From: Pseudomonas bijieensis
GTDB taxonomy: Bacteria > Pseudomonadota > Gammaproteobacteria > Pseudomonadales > Pseudomonadaceae
Assembly: GCF_013347965.1 (NCBI RefSeq)
Contig: NZ_CP048810.1
Span: forward strand, 434,001-498,000
Reading direction: 5' to 3'
Length of the DNA: 64,000 nucleotides
Part shown: positions 44,518 to 54,328 of the stretch, in pieces
Numbering within the stretch: position 1 is the stretch's first letter
Layout: the number at the start of each line of letters is the position of its first letter
Program-made: the position numbers and the translations under genes
Notes under the pieces: model-generated
Seen by the model: the letters and a program-made list of their open reading frames with translations, nothing else
Databases searched by the model: none
What the model was told of the DNA's origin: nothing

Positions 44518-46014
44518 ATGGATACGGACCTCCCCATGCCTCGATCAAAACTGCTCACGACTCTGTTTGTCGCACTGCTGGCCGGCGCCGCGCTGTGGTA
44601 CATGTGGATGATTGCCAGCGCCAAGCTGGAGTGGGGTGGCGACAGCCCTGACCAGCAGCAAGTGGGCGCGGTGAAGGATACTCGGTTGCGAGCAATGACC
44701 CAGTATTGCACGGGGGTAACGGTGACTGCGCAGGGAACCTGGCTGGTGGCGCGCCTGGAGAGCGACGCGCAAGCGCTCGAGCCGGCCGCTGACGTCGTGA
44801 ACCTGGATGTGGTGGTCTATGGCAAGGCGGATGAGAACAAGGAATCGGAAGAGTCCGGGGCCTTTGCCGGTTTGTTCTCTCGCGGCGACAAGGAAACCTC
44901 TTTCATTTCCCGCCTGGATGCCCACGGGCAATTTCAACTGGTAGCGCATGTCAGCGGTGCCGCCTGCCTGGTGGCCAGTCCGGATGGGGGCAGCGTGTTC
45001 CTGCTCACGGGCCTTGATCGGCCTGAAACTGCGAACACCGATGAGATCCGCCAGACCGTGGTCCTTCGCAGCGATGACCAAGGCCGGCGCTGGACCTGGT
45101 TGACCAAAGGCTGGTTCCCCGAGGCCGATCAGTTGGCGTGGAACCTGGCCCCCTATTTCCATGGGTCGAATGAAGTCTGGGTCTTGGGGCGACCGAGCGC
45201 ACCGGACGAGGGGAGCATGCAAGGGACGCCAGGCGCGATCTCCACGGGTGTCTTTTACTCTGCCGATCGCGGTGCGAACAGCACCCCGATAATGGCCCCC
45301 GAGTCGCTGCTGGTATCGACCGAATACCTGCACAACAAACGTCCCGACGTCACTGAGTGGCAGACAAACGCAGGCGAACATGGGGAAACCCAGACCAATG
45401 TCCTGCAGTTGGACGCCCAGCACGCGTTTATCTGGGTGTCTCAACGCTTCTGGGGCAGCCATCCAGATGGCGTCAGCGACAACATTGCGTTCAACGTCAC
45501 CACGCGAGCCCGGTTGCACGCCAAGGCAGGGCAGTGGCAGGTGGTTGACGTGCAGCGTGATGACAACCTGTTTGTGGGCAAGCTGATACAGAACGATGCC
45601 GGGCGGGTGATCGGGCTGATTGACCAGGGGGACCACGGGCAGGACGTCGTCGCCGAACTGGACACCACCGCGCTGACCTGGACACCCTTGAGCGACCTGC
45701 CCAGTGTGTTTGCGCCATTGGCATCGGACAGTAGATTGCGCGGTGGCAATTTTTGGGTGGGCCGTGACACCTTGTTGATCAACACCAGCAGCGAACACCA
45801 CCCACCGCGCTGGCTCTACTGGTGGTCGGACGCGAACATCTCCGCCGACGGAGTGTTCTATTCCAGGGATTGGGGCCGCTCCTGGCAACGCCTCGACATC
45901 GATGGCTACCTGGGCATTCTGGGCTTTCAACCCGCGCAGGACCGCGTGATCTGGGCCAAAGGCAACTGGTACGACAATAATGACGGGCGCATCTACTCCT
46001 ATGGGTTGCGCTGA
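44518..46014 (+). CDS. Hypothetical exported protein with Asp-box (BNR) repeats
   Basis: The 498-residue protein has an N-terminal membrane anchor or uncleaved signal (LTTLFVALLAGAALWYMWMIASA). At least two Asp-box motifs follow (SDDQGRRWTWL, about residue 180, and YSRDWGRSWQRL, about 450), as found in beta-propellers of sialidase and photosystem-assembly type. The large soluble part is therefore probably a periplasmic propeller. I recognise no specific family. It starts 177 bp from the divergent UvrA-like gene; ATG 44536 is an alternative start. Confidence 0.65.
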   Translation: MDTDLPMPRSKLLTTLFVALLAGAALWYMWMIASAKLEWGGDSPDQQQVGAVKDTRLRAMTQYCTGVTVTAQGTWLVARLESDAQALEPAADVVNLDVVVYGKADENKESEESGAFAGLFSRGDKETSFISRLDAHGQFQLVAHVSGAACLVASPDGGSVFLLTGLDRPETANTDEIRQTVVLRSDDQGRRWTWLTKGWFPEADQLAWNLAPYFHGSNEVWVLGRPSAPDEGSMQGTPGAISTGVFYSADRGANSTPIMAPESLLVSTEYLHNKRPDVTEWQTNAGEHGETQTNVLQLDAQHAFIWVSQRFWGSHPDGVSDNIAFNVTTRARLHAKAGQWQVVDVQRDDNLFVGKLIQNDAGRVIGLIDQGDHGQDVVAELDTTALTWTPLSDLPSVFAPLASDSRLRGGNFWVGRDTLLINTSSEHHPPRWLYWWSDANISADGVFYSRDWGRSWQRLDIDGYLGILGFQPAQDRVIWAKGNWYDNNDGRIYSYGLR

Positions 46015-46051
46015 GGTTGGACCGAGCGCTGTTATTTGAATTGACATCAAC

Positions 46052-46187
46052 TTGTGGCGAGGGGATTTATTCCCGCAGGGTTGCGAAGCAGCCCCTATGA
46101 GGCTGATCAGATTCAATCTGGCACACTGCGGGGAAGGACTTTGGGGCTGCTTCGCAGCCCAGCGGGGATAAATCCCCTCGCCACAGG
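46052..46187. repeat. Second-family inverted repeat element
   Basis: Ends GTGGCGAGGGGATTTATTCC and the complementary GGATAAATCCCCTCGCCAC enclose inner GGTTGCGAAGCAGCCCC and GGGGCTGCTTCGCAGCCC segments. It is the best preserved copy of this family in the window and lies just upstream of the nos promoter region. Confidence 0.88.
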
Positions 46188-46220
46188 TTATTTGTGAGTA
46201 GGGGTTAAGTTTTTCCCAAG

Positions 46221-46234
46221 TTGATTTCAATCAA
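46221..46234 (+). promoter_or_regulatory. ANR/DNR (FNR-type) box of the nos operon
   Basis: TTGATTTCAATCAA is a perfect FNR-type dyad. A TACGAT -10-like hexamer at 46258-46263 gives a start site about 41 bp from the dyad centre, the class II activator position. DNR or ANR activation of nosR is established in denitrifying pseudomonads. Confidence 0.85.
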
Positions 46235-46298
46235 GGGCCGATAAGGGGGGCGGACCCTACGATGATCGCCAAGATCCTGTCTTTAAGACCTGGCGTCC

Positions 46299-48467
46299 AT
46301 GACCCCTCTTTTCGTGATGCAGCACCCATCCCGTTTCTGGCTCCGCGCACTGTTCACCCTCCTGTTTTTATTCGCGGGCCTGGCCCAGGCCAAGGACTAC
46401 GGCGACATCCAGCAACAGCGCATCCACCATGTCCTGAAGCAGACCGACTCGATCTCCGAGCCCGAAGGGCGGTTCAAGGTGCGCAAGCTGTCCGCTGCCG
46501 GCAAGGTCCTGGGTTATGTGTTCCAAAGCCTGGACGTGGTGGACATTCCCGCCTATTCAGGCAAGCCAATCAATGTCCAGGTGATCCTCGATCCGACCGG
46601 TGTGATTCTCGATGCCTATGTGCTCGAACACCATGAGCCGATTCTGCTGATTGGCATCGCCGAAGAAAAACTCCATGCATTCAGCGCGCGCTACAGCGGC
46701 ATCAAGGTCAACCAGCGGGTGGTGGTGGGGCATTCCAGCGACCCGAATGCCGTGACGGTGGATGCCATTGCGGGGGCCACCGTCACGGCGATGGTGGTCA
46801 ACGAGGTCATCGTGCGTGCCGCCCATGATGTCGCGGTGTCCCTGGGCCTGGTCAAGGGCGATGCCGGGTTGGCCGTGGCGCCAGCCCGTGTGCGCGAGGA
46901 TATCTACGAGCCTGCCGACTGGAAGACCCTGACCGGCAACGGCGCTGTACGGCGCCTGCACCTGACTCGCGGTCAAGTGGACGCCACCTTCAAAGGCACC
47001 GAGGCCGAACAGGTCGAAGTCGCCAGCGCCGAACAGGCCGACGATACCTTTATCGACCTTTACGTTACGCACCTGAACCCGCCCACCATCGGCCGCAATC
47101 TGTTGGGCGAGACGCAATACCGCGCGCTGATGAGCGAGCTCAAGCCGGGTGAACAAGCCATTGCCGTGATGGGCAGCGGGCGCTATTCCTTCAAGGGCTC
47201 GGGTTATGTGCGCGGCGGCATTTTCGACCGGGTGCTGTTGCGCCAGTTCGGCGATGTCATCAGCTTTCGCGACATGGACTTCCAGCGCCTGGATGACGTG
47301 GCCGTCGAGGACATGCCTGAGTTCGATGAAATGGCGATTTTCATCGTCCGCGCGTCCCACCGCTTCGATCCCGGCTCGCCCTGGAGCCTGGAGCTGCTGA
47401 TACGCCGCCAGACCGGGCCGGTCAGTGGCATCTTCAGCAGCTTCGAGCTGGCCTACCAACTGCCCGAGCCGTACCTGGAGCGGCCATTGCCGACCGCTGA
47501 GCAACTGGCGGCCGCCGAAGAAGCCAGCCGGCCGATGTGGCTGACGCTCTGGTATCAGAAAGGTGTCGAAATCACTGTCCTTGGCATCGCCCTGCTGGTG
47601 CTGACGGCGGTCCTGTTTTTCCAGGATTCACTGGCCCGGCGGCCAACACTGTTGCATTGGGTGCGTCGCGGTTACCTGGTCTTCACCGTGGTGTTCCTTG
47701 GCGGCTACGCCTTGGCGCAACTGTCGGTGGTCAACGTGCTGACGTTCGTCCATGCCTTGTTCGAGGGCTTTCGCTGGGAGCTGTTCCTCACCGATCCGCT
47801 GATCTTCATTCTCTGGGTGTTCACCGCCGGCAGCATTCTGCTCTGGGGACGCGGAGTGTTCTGCGGCTGGCTGTGTCCGTTCGGCGCGTTGCAGGAGCTG
47901 ATCAACGAGCTGGCGCGCAAGCTCAAGGTGCCGCAATACGAGTTGCCATTCGCCGTTCATGAGCGGCTGTGGGCGATCAAGTACATCATTTTGCTGGTGC
48001 TGTTTGGCGTTTCGCTGGAGTCCATGGCCACCGCCGAACGGCTGGCCGAAGTCGAGCCCTTCAAGACCGCCATCACCCTCAGGTTCGACCGCCAGTGGTG
48101 GTTCGTGGCTTACGCAGTGGGCCTGCTGGTGATCAACCTGTTTACCCGCAAGGTCTATTGCCGTTACGTCTGCCCACTGGGCGCAGCCCTGGCGATGCCG
48201 ACCCGGCTACGGCTGTTCGACTGGCTCAAGCGTCGCAAGGAATGTGGCAATCCCTGCCAACTGTGCGCCAAGGAATGCGAGATCCAGGCGATTCATCCCG
48301 ATGGCCGGATCAACGCCAACGAATGCCATTACTGCCTCGACTGCCAGATGACCTGGCACAACGAAAACAAATGCCCGCCGCTGATCAACAAGCGCAAGAA
48401 GCGCGGCAAGGCGACCGTGACCGATCCGCAACTGATTCCCGTGGTGCAGGTGAACCCGGCGCCTTGA
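46299..48467 (+). CDS. nosR: Nitrous oxide reductase expression/maturation protein NosR
   Basis: The protein of about 722 residues has a signal/anchor (ALFTLLFLFAGLAQA) and a periplasmic FMN-binding domain with the flavinylation motif region AIAGATVTAMVV. Several membrane helices follow, with CGWLCPFGALQEL and CRYVCPLGAALAMPTR. It ends with two ferredoxin-like cysteine clusters (CGNPCQLCAKEC and CHYCLDCQ). NosR passes electrons to and supports expression of NosZ. It is the first gene of nosRZDFYL, behind the perfect ANR/DNR box. ATG 46317 (MQHPSRFW) is an equally good start. Confidence 0.93.
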   Translation: MTPLFVMQHPSRFWLRALFTLLFLFAGLAQAKDYGDIQQQRIHHVLKQTDSISEPEGRFKVRKLSAAGKVLGYVFQSLDVVDIPAYSGKPINVQVILDPTGVILDAYVLEHHEPILLIGIAEEKLHAFSARYSGIKVNQRVVVGHSSDPNAVTVDAIAGATVTAMVVNEVIVRAAHDVAVSLGLVKGDAGLAVAPARVREDIYEPADWKTLTGNGAVRRLHLTRGQVDATFKGTEAEQVEVASAEQADDTFIDLYVTHLNPPTIGRNLLGETQYRALMSELKPGEQAIAVMGSGRYSFKGSGYVRGGIFDRVLLRQFGDVISFRDMDFQRLDDVAVEDMPEFDEMAIFIVRASHRFDPGSPWSLELLIRRQTGPVSGIFSSFELAYQLPEPYLERPLPTAEQLAAAEEASRPMWLTLWYQKGVEITVLGIALLVLTAVLFFQDSLARRPTLLHWVRRGYLVFTVVFLGGYALAQLSVVNVLTFVHALFEGFRWELFLTDPLIFILWVFTAGSILLWGRGVFCGWLCPFGALQELINELARKLKVPQYELPFAVHERLWAIKYIILLVLFGVSLESMATAERLAEVEPFKTAITLRFDRQWWFVAYAVGLLVINLFTRKVYCRYVCPLGAALAMPTRLRLFDWLKRRKECGNPCQLCAKECEIQAIHPDGRINANECHYCLDCQMTWHNENKCPPLINKRKKRGKATVTDPQLIPVVQVNPAP

Positions 48468-48520
48468 GGCACCCCAATGGCCTGTCCCTTGACCGTTTCA
48501 TTCTTCATGGAGCACACAAC

Positions 48521-50440
48521 ATGAGCGATAAAAAAAACCAAACCCCTGGCGCGGCGGAAGAGCCCAGGGGGGTCAGTCGGCGCAGTTTTCTCGGCACCGG
48601 TGCGGTAACGGGTGCGGTACTGGCCGGCGCAACGGCGCTGGGGGCCGGGACGTTCACCCGTGAGTCCTGGGCTGCGGCGGCCAAGGAGGCCAAATCCAAG
48701 ATTCACGTCGGGCCTGGGGAGCTGGACGAATACTACGGTTTCTGGAGCGGCGGCCACCAGGGCGAGGTGCGGGTGCTGGGTGTGCCATCGATGCGTGAGC
48801 TGATGCGCATCCCGGTGTTCAACGTCGACTCGGCCACTGGTTGGGGCCTGACCAACGAAAGCAAGCGCATCCTGGGCGACAGCGCCAAATACCAGAACGG
48901 CGATTGCCACCACCCGCACATCTCCATGACCGACGGCAAGTACGACGGCAAGTACCTGTTCATCAACGACAAGGCCAACTCCCGCGTCGCGCGCATCCGC
49001 CTGGACATCATGAAGTGCGACAAGATGCTCACGATCCCCAATGTGCAAGCCATCCATGGCCTGCGCCTGCAAAAGGTACCGTACACCAAGTACGTGTTCG
49101 CCAATGGCGAGTTCGTGATCCCGCACCCCAACGACGGCCATACCTTCGACCTGCAGGACAAGAACAGCTTCACGATGTTCAACGCCATCGATGCCGAGAA
49201 GATGGAGATGGCCTTCCAGGTGATCGTCGACGGCAACCTGGACAACACCGATGCCGACTACACCGGCAAATATGCCGCGAGCACCTGCTACAACTCCGAG
49301 AAGGCCTACGACCTGGGCGGCATGATGCGCAACGAGCGCGACTGGGTGGTGGTGTACAACATCCCGCGCATCGAGGCGGCGATCAAGGCCGGCAAGTTCA
49401 TCACCCTGGACGGCTCCAAGGTCCCGGTGGTCGATGGTCGTAAAGTCGATGGCAAGGACTCTGAATTCACCCGCTACATCCCAGTGCCGAAGAACCCCCA
49501 TGGTTGCAACACTTCGCCCGACGGCAAATATTTCATCGCCAACGGCAAGCTGTCGCCAACCGTCTCGATGATCGCCATCGATCGCCTCGACGATCTGTTC
49601 GCCGACCACCTCAAGGACCCTCGTGACGTCATCGTCGCCGAGCCGGAATTGGGCCTGGGGCCGTTGCACACCACGTTCGACGGACGCGGCAACGCCTACA
49701 CCACCTTGTTCATCGACAGCCAGGTGGTGAAATGGAACATGGAGGAGGCCGTTCGCGCCTACAAGGGCGAGAAGGTCAATTACATCAAGCAGAAACTCGA
49801 TGTGCAGTACCAACCGGGCCACAACCATGCCTCCTTGACCGAGTCCAGCGATGCAGACGGCAAGTGGCTGGTGGTGCTCTGCAAGTTCTCCAAGGACCGC
49901 TTCCTGCCCACCGGTCCGCTGCACCCGGAGAACGATCAACTGATCGATATTTCCGGTGAGGAAATGAAATTGGTGCACGACGGCCCGACTTTCGCCGAGC
50001 CCCATGACTGCATCCTCGCCCGGCGCGACCAGATCAAGACCCAGAAAATCTGGAACCGCAACGATCCATTCTTCGCTGACACGGTGGCCCGGGCGAAGAA
50101 GGACGGTATCAACCTGGAAACCGACAACAAAGTCATCCGCGACGGTAACAAGGTGCGGGTGTACATGACCTCGATGGCGCCGGCTTATGGCCTGACAGAG
50201 TTCACCGTCAAGCAGGGCAATGAGGTGACGGTGACCATCACCAACATCGACCAGATCGAGGACGTCACCCACGGCTTTGTCATGACCAACCATGGCGCGA
50301 GCATGGAGATCAGCCCGCAACAGACCTCGTCCATCACCTTCACCGCCGACAAGGCCGGCTTGCATTGGTACTACTGCAGCTGGTTCTGCCACGCCCTGCA
50401 CATGGAAATGGTCGGGCGCATGTTGGTTGAAAGGGCCTGA
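48521..50440 (+). CDS. nosZ: Nitrous oxide reductase NosZ (clade I, Tat-exported)
   Basis: The 639-residue enzyme has a twin-arginine signal (SRRSFLGTGAVTGAVLAGATA), typical of clade I NosZ. It has the seven-bladed propeller carrying the CuZ-ligating histidines (including DCHHPH near residue 130) and a C-terminal cupredoxin domain with the CuA motif CSWFCHALHMEM. It reduces N2O to N2 in the periplasm. All expected motifs appear intact and the length is standard. Confidence 0.95.
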   Translation: MSDKKNQTPGAAEEPRGVSRRSFLGTGAVTGAVLAGATALGAGTFTRESWAAAAKEAKSKIHVGPGELDEYYGFWSGGHQGEVRVLGVPSMRELMRIPVFNVDSATGWGLTNESKRILGDSAKYQNGDCHHPHISMTDGKYDGKYLFINDKANSRVARIRLDIMKCDKMLTIPNVQAIHGLRLQKVPYTKYVFANGEFVIPHPNDGHTFDLQDKNSFTMFNAIDAEKMEMAFQVIVDGNLDNTDADYTGKYAASTCYNSEKAYDLGGMMRNERDWVVVYNIPRIEAAIKAGKFITLDGSKVPVVDGRKVDGKDSEFTRYIPVPKNPHGCNTSPDGKYFIANGKLSPTVSMIAIDRLDDLFADHLKDPRDVIVAEPELGLGPLHTTFDGRGNAYTTLFIDSQVVKWNMEEAVRAYKGEKVNYIKQKLDVQYQPGHNHASLTESSDADGKWLVVLCKFSKDRFLPTGPLHPENDQLIDISGEEMKLVHDGPTFAEPHDCILARRDQIKTQKIWNRNDPFFADTVARAKKDGINLETDNKVIRDGNKVRVYMTSMAPAYGLTEFTVKQGNEVTVTITNIDQIEDVTHGFVMTNHGASMEISPQQTSSITFTADKAGLHWYYCSWFCHALHMEMVGRMLVERA

Positions 50441-50466
50441 GTCGGCTCGCCAAGGAGACAGATGCA

Positions 50467-51786
50467 ATGACCGGGAACAAGCCGCAACCTGCGGGCCGAG
50501 CTCGTCAACCGCTCATTGCGCTGGTGCTTTGCCTGTTATCGGGCGGCGCGCTCGGCGCGCCGCAGCCGATCACCGATTTGCCTTTGCAGGCCGACGGCGA
50601 CCAGCAATGGCGCCTGCCTGCGGGCCAGTACCGGGGCTCGTTCAGCATTGACCAGCCCATGACCCTCACGTGTGCGCCGGATGCGGTATTCCAAGGCCAG
50701 GGTGAGGGGAATGGGTTGATCATTCGCGCCCCGAATGTGCGGATCCAGGGATGTACGTTCCTGGACTGGGGCCACGACCTGACGGCCATGAACGCGGCTG
50801 TTTTCATCCAACCGGTCGCCCAAGGGACCGTGGTTCGTGGAAACCGGATGCAGGGCCAGGGCTTTGGTATCTGGGTCGATGGCACGCGGAACGTCAGCCT
50901 GATCGACAACCGTATCCAGGGCGACCCCAACCTGCGTTCCCAGGACCGTGGCAACGGCATACATTTGTATGCGGTGCACGGTGCCCGGGTCATCGGTAAC
51001 CAGGTGCGCGAAACCCGTGACGGCATCTACATCGACACCTCCAGCGGCAACCTGCTCCAGGGCAATACCCTGGAGGACCTGCGCTACGGCGTGCATTACA
51101 TGTTTGCCAACGATAATCGCCTGCTGGACAACGTCACCCGGCGTACCCGCACTGGCTATGCGTTGATGCAAAGCCGCCAGCTGACGGTCATCGGCAATCG
51201 CTCCGAACAGGATCAGAACTACGGGATCCTGATGAACTACATCACCTATTCGACCCTGCGCGACAACTTCGTCACCGATGTGCGCGACGGGTCTACCGGC
51301 GACACCATGATCACTGGCGCCGAGGGCAAGGCCCTGTTCATTTACAACTCGTTGTTCAACCGCATCGAAGGCAATCATTTCGAGCGCAGCGCCGTGGGCA
51401 TCCACCTCACGGCCGGCTCGGAGGACAACCGCATCGCCGGCAATGCCTTCGTCCACAACCAGCGCCAGGTCAAGTACGTTGCCACGCGGTTGCAGGAATG
51501 GTCGGCGGATGGGCGCGGCAATTACTGGAGCGATTACCTGGGCTGGGATCGCAATAGCGACGGCCTGGGTGACGTGGCCTATGAACCCAACGACAACGTC
51601 GACCGCCTGCTGTGGCTGTATCCCCAGGTGCGGTTGTTGATGAACAGTCCGGGAATCGAACTGCTGCGCTGGGTGCAGCGAGCCTTCCCGGTGATGAAAT
51701 CTCCCGGGGTGATGGACAGTCATCCGCTGATGGAAACGCCTGTCCAGCCCCCGCAACGCAACAGTGCTGAGGAGGACGCGTCTTGA
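50467..51786 (+). CDS. nosD: Periplasmic copper-cluster assembly protein NosD
   Basis: The 439-residue protein has a signal peptide ([18 protein letters not shown]) and right-handed beta-helix/CASH repeats (for example [48 protein letters not shown]), as in NosD. NosD works with the NosFY ABC transporter to assemble the CuZ centre. Its stop overlaps the nosF start. Confidence 0.93.
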   Translation: MTGNKPQPAGRARQPLIALVLCLLSGGALGAPQPITDLPLQADGDQQWRLPAGQYRGSFSIDQPMTLTCAPDAVFQGQGEGNGLIIRAPNVRIQGCTFLDWGHDLTAMNAAVFIQPVAQGTVVRGNRMQGQGFGIWVDGTRNVSLIDNRIQGDPNLRSQDRGNGIHLYAVHGARVIGNQVRETRDGIYIDTSSGNLLQGNTLEDLRYGVHYMFANDNRLLDNVTRRTRTGYALMQSRQLTVIGNRSEQDQNYGILMNYITYSTLRDNFVTDVRDGSTGDTMITGAEGKALFIYNSLFNRIEGNHFERSAVGIHLTAGSEDNRIAGNAFVHNQRQVKYVATRLQEWSADGRGNYWSDYLGWDRNSDGLGDVAYEPNDNVDRLLWLYPQVRLLMNSPGIELLRWVQRAFPVMKSPGVMDSHPLMETPVQPPQRNSAEEDAS

Positions 51787-52700
51787 ACGTCGTCGAGATC
51801 GAAGGTGTCAGTCAGCGCTATGGCGATGTCACGGTGCTGCGCGGGCTGGACTTGAACCTGGCCCAGGGCGAGGTGCTCGGCCTGTTCGGGCACAACGGTG
51901 CGGGCAAGACCACGACCATGAAGTTGATCCTCGGTTTGCTGCGGGCCAGCGAGGGCGAGGTGCGTGTCTTCGGGCGCGCGCCCAGCGACCCGAGCGTGCG
52001 GCAGATGCTCGGTTATCTGCCCGAGAACGTCATGTTCTATCCGCAGTTGAGTGGGCTGGAAACCTTGCATCATTTTGCCCGGCTCAAAGGCGCCGCACCG
52101 GAGCAGGTGGCGCGTTTGCTCGAAGAAGTCGGCCTGGCGGACGCGGCCCGGCGGCGGGTGAGAACCTATTCCAAGGGCATGCGCCAACGCCTCGGCCTGG
52201 CCCAGGCACTGCTTGGCCAGCCGCGCCTGTTGCTGCTGGACGAGCCGACCGTGGGGCTGGACCCCATCGCCACCCAGGATCTCTATCAATTGCTCGACCG
52301 CCTGCGTTGGCAGGGCACCAGCATCATTCTGTGTTCTCACGTCTTGCCAGGCGTGGAAGCACACATCAATCGCGCCGCGATCCTCACCCGAGGTCGCCTG
52401 TTGGCCCTGGGCAGCCTGGCTCGGTTGCGCGAGGACGCGGGGCTGCCGACGCTGATCCGCGCCTCGGGCCTGTCCCGGGCCGACTGGCTTCGCCAGCATT
52501 GGCGCAGCGAAGGACACGCCACCCAAGGTTGGGGTGCCGAGGGGGTGCAGGTGTCGGCGCCGGATGGCAGCAAACTTAAATTGCTGCGCCAACTACTGGC
52601 CCAGGATGACCCGACGGACGTCGAGATCAAGCCGCCGTCCCTGGAGGATTTGTACCGGCATTACATGGTCCGTGCCGCAGCCGAGGAGGCCAGCCTATGA
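51783..52700 (+). CDS. nosF: NosF, ATPase of the NosFY copper-sulfur transporter
   Basis: The 305-residue ATPase has Walker [10 protein letters not shown] (about 37-45), signature [15 protein letters not shown], Walker [15 protein letters not shown] and a C-terminal accessory domain. The start is TTG at 51783 within TTGA, overlapping the nosD stop; AGGAGG lies about 10 bases upstream. It drives NosY to supply sulfur for CuZ maturation. Confidence 0.93.
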   Translation: MNVVEIEGVSQRYGDVTVLRGLDLNLAQGEVLGLFGHNGAGKTTTMKLILGLLRASEGEVRVFGRAPSDPSVRQMLGYLPENVMFYPQLSGLETLHHFARLKGAAPEQVARLLEEVGLADAARRRVRTYSKGMRQRLGLAQALLGQPRLLLLDEPTVGLDPIATQDLYQLLDRLRWQGTSIILCSHVLPGVEAHINRAAILTRGRLLALGSLARLREDAGLPTLIRASGLSRADWLRQHWRSEGHATQGWGAEGVQVSAPDGSKLKLLRQLLAQDDPTDVEIKPPSLEDLYRHYMVRAAAEEASL

Positions 52701-53527
52701 ATCCGGTCTGGAACATGGCCCGCAAGGAATTCAGCGATGGCTTGCGCAATCGCTGGTTGTTGGCGATCAGCCTGTTGTTCGCGGTGCTGGCGATCGGCAT
52801 CGCCTGGCTCGGTGCGGCGGCGTCCGGTCAACTGGGGTTTACCTCGGTGCCCGCCACGGTGGCCAGCCTGTCCAGCCTGGCGACCTTCCTGATGCCTTTG
52901 ATTGCCTTGCTGCTGGCCTATGACGCGATTGTCGGCGAGGACGAGAGCGGCACCTTGCTGCTGTTGCTGACCTACCCGTTGGGGCGCGGCCAACTGTTGC
53001 TGGGCAAGTTTGTCGGTCACGGCCTGATCCTGGCCCTGGCCACCTTTATCGGATTCGGCTGCGCGATGCTCGCCATCGCCCTGTTGGTGGACGATGTCCA
53101 ACTGAGCCTGCTGCTCTGGGCCTTCGGTCGATTCATGGTGTCCAGCACACTGCTGGGCTGGGTTTTCCTCGGGTTGGCCTACGTGCTGAGCAGCTTGTCG
53201 GCAGAAAAATCCACCGCGGCCGGATTGGCCCTGGGGGTCTGGTTTTTCTTCGTGCTGGTGTTCGACCTGGCTTTGCTGGCGTTGCTGGTGTTGAGCGAAG
53301 GGCGGTTCAACCCGGAGCTGTTGCCATGGCTGCTGCTGTTCAACCCTACCGACGTGTATCGGCTGATCAACCTGTCCGGGTTCGATGCCGCGTCCAGTGG
53401 CGCCGCGGTGCTGACCCTGGGCAGCGACTTGCCGGTGTCGGGGCCTTTGCTCTGGCTGTGCCTGGGCCTGTGGATGGCGGTTCCGTTGTGGCTGGCCTAT
53501 CGGTTGTTCAATCGCCGGTGCCCGTGA
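52697..53527 (+). CDS. nosY: NosY, permease of the NosFY transporter
   Basis: The 276-residue ABC-2 type permease has six membrane helices. It opens [29 protein letters not shown] and includes [31 protein letters not shown], both typical of NosY. It overlaps nosF by 4 bp (ATGA). Confidence 0.93.
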   Translation: MNPVWNMARKEFSDGLRNRWLLAISLLFAVLAIGIAWLGAAASGQLGFTSVPATVASLSSLATFLMPLIALLLAYDAIVGEDESGTLLLLLTYPLGRGQLLLGKFVGHGLILALATFIGFGCAMLAIALLVDDVQLSLLLWAFGRFMVSSTLLGWVFLGLAYVLSSLSAEKSTAAGLALGVWFFFVLVFDLALLALLVLSEGRFNPELLPWLLLFNPTDVYRLINLSGFDAASSGAAVLTLGSDLPVSGPLLWLCLGLWMAVPLWLAYRLFNRRCP

Positions 53528-53559
53528 ATTTCTAAACTTGATCAAGGGAGCATGCAACG

Positions 53560-54087
53560 ATGAACAGGGTGTACTTCAAGACGGGCCGCCTCATGGCCGG
53601 ATTATTGATGTGCCTGGCGCTGGCGGCTTGCGGCAAGGCCGAGCCACCGGCGACCAGTGAGGCGACGCTGGCGTTTCATCCCAGCGATGAGTGCCATGTG
53701 TGCGGCATGGTCATCACCGACTTTCCCGGCCCCAAGGGCGCGGCAGTCGGGACCGATGGCGTGAAGAAATTCTGCTCGCCGGCAGAGATGCTGGGCTGGT
53801 GGTTGCAACCGGAAAACCATCGGGCCGACGTCAAGCTGTATGTCCACGACATGGGCCGCAGCCATTGGAATACGCCGGATGACGCTCACCTGATCGACGC
53901 CCGGACTGCCTACTTCGTCATCGGTAGCGGGCTCAAAGGCGCCATGGGCGTCGTACTGGCCTCGTTCTCCGACCCCCAGGCGGCACAGAAACTCGCCAGC
54001 GATACCGGCGGTCGGGTGCTGCGCCTGGAAGACATTGATCAGAAGCTGCTGGGGCAGGCCACGGCCATGTCGCCGATGAGCCACTGA
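53560..54087 (+). CDS. nosL: NosL, copper-binding lipoprotein chaperone
   Basis: The 175-residue lipoprotein has lipobox LALAACGK and the copper(I)-binding motif DECHVCGMVITDFPGPKG (CxxCGM) early in the mature part. It delivers Cu(I) for NosZ maturation. It is the last gene of nosRZDFYL; no nosX follows. Confidence 0.93.
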   Translation: MNRVYFKTGRLMAGLLMCLALAACGKAEPPATSEATLAFHPSDECHVCGMVITDFPGPKGAAVGTDGVKKFCSPAEMLGWWLQPENHRADVKLYVHDMGRSHWNTPDDAHLIDARTAYFVIGSGLKGAMGVVLASFSDPQAAQKLASDTGGRVLRLEDIDQKLLGQATAMSPMSH

Positions 54088-54127
54088 TATTGTCTGCACA
54101 CCGAACGGCTCTTGTGGCAAGGACGCT

Positions 54128-54213
54128 TGTGGGAGCAAAGCTTGCTCGCGATAGAGGCGCCTCGATTCTGCCAGACCGCATCGCCTCTATAGCGGGCAAG
54201 CCTTGCTCCCACA
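54128..54213. repeat. REP doublet (AAGCTTGCTCGC variant)
   Basis: A plus copy GTGGGAGCAAAGCTTGCTCG and an inverted partner GGCAAGCCTTGCTCCCAC flank about 40 bp. It lies after nosL and before nosP, where it may separate the two transcripts. Confidence 0.85.
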
Positions 54214-54328
54214 TAGCGGGAGTAATCTCATCCCATGGAAGCGTCCACCCGCTACCCAAGTAGCATTCGTCGACCCGGCGCGGCTTCGTACACTCAGGGC
54301 TCCTATCACGCACCCGCCGGAGGCGAAG

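Noticed and set aside
44545..46230. 561-residue minus-strand frame over the Asp-box protein gene
   Set aside because: The plus-strand frame has a membrane anchor and Asp-boxes. The minus-strand frame runs into a non-coding repeat element and has no motif.
48329..50467. 712-residue minus-strand frame over nosZ
   Set aside because: Shadow of nosZ, whose CuA and CuZ motifs are intact on the plus strand.
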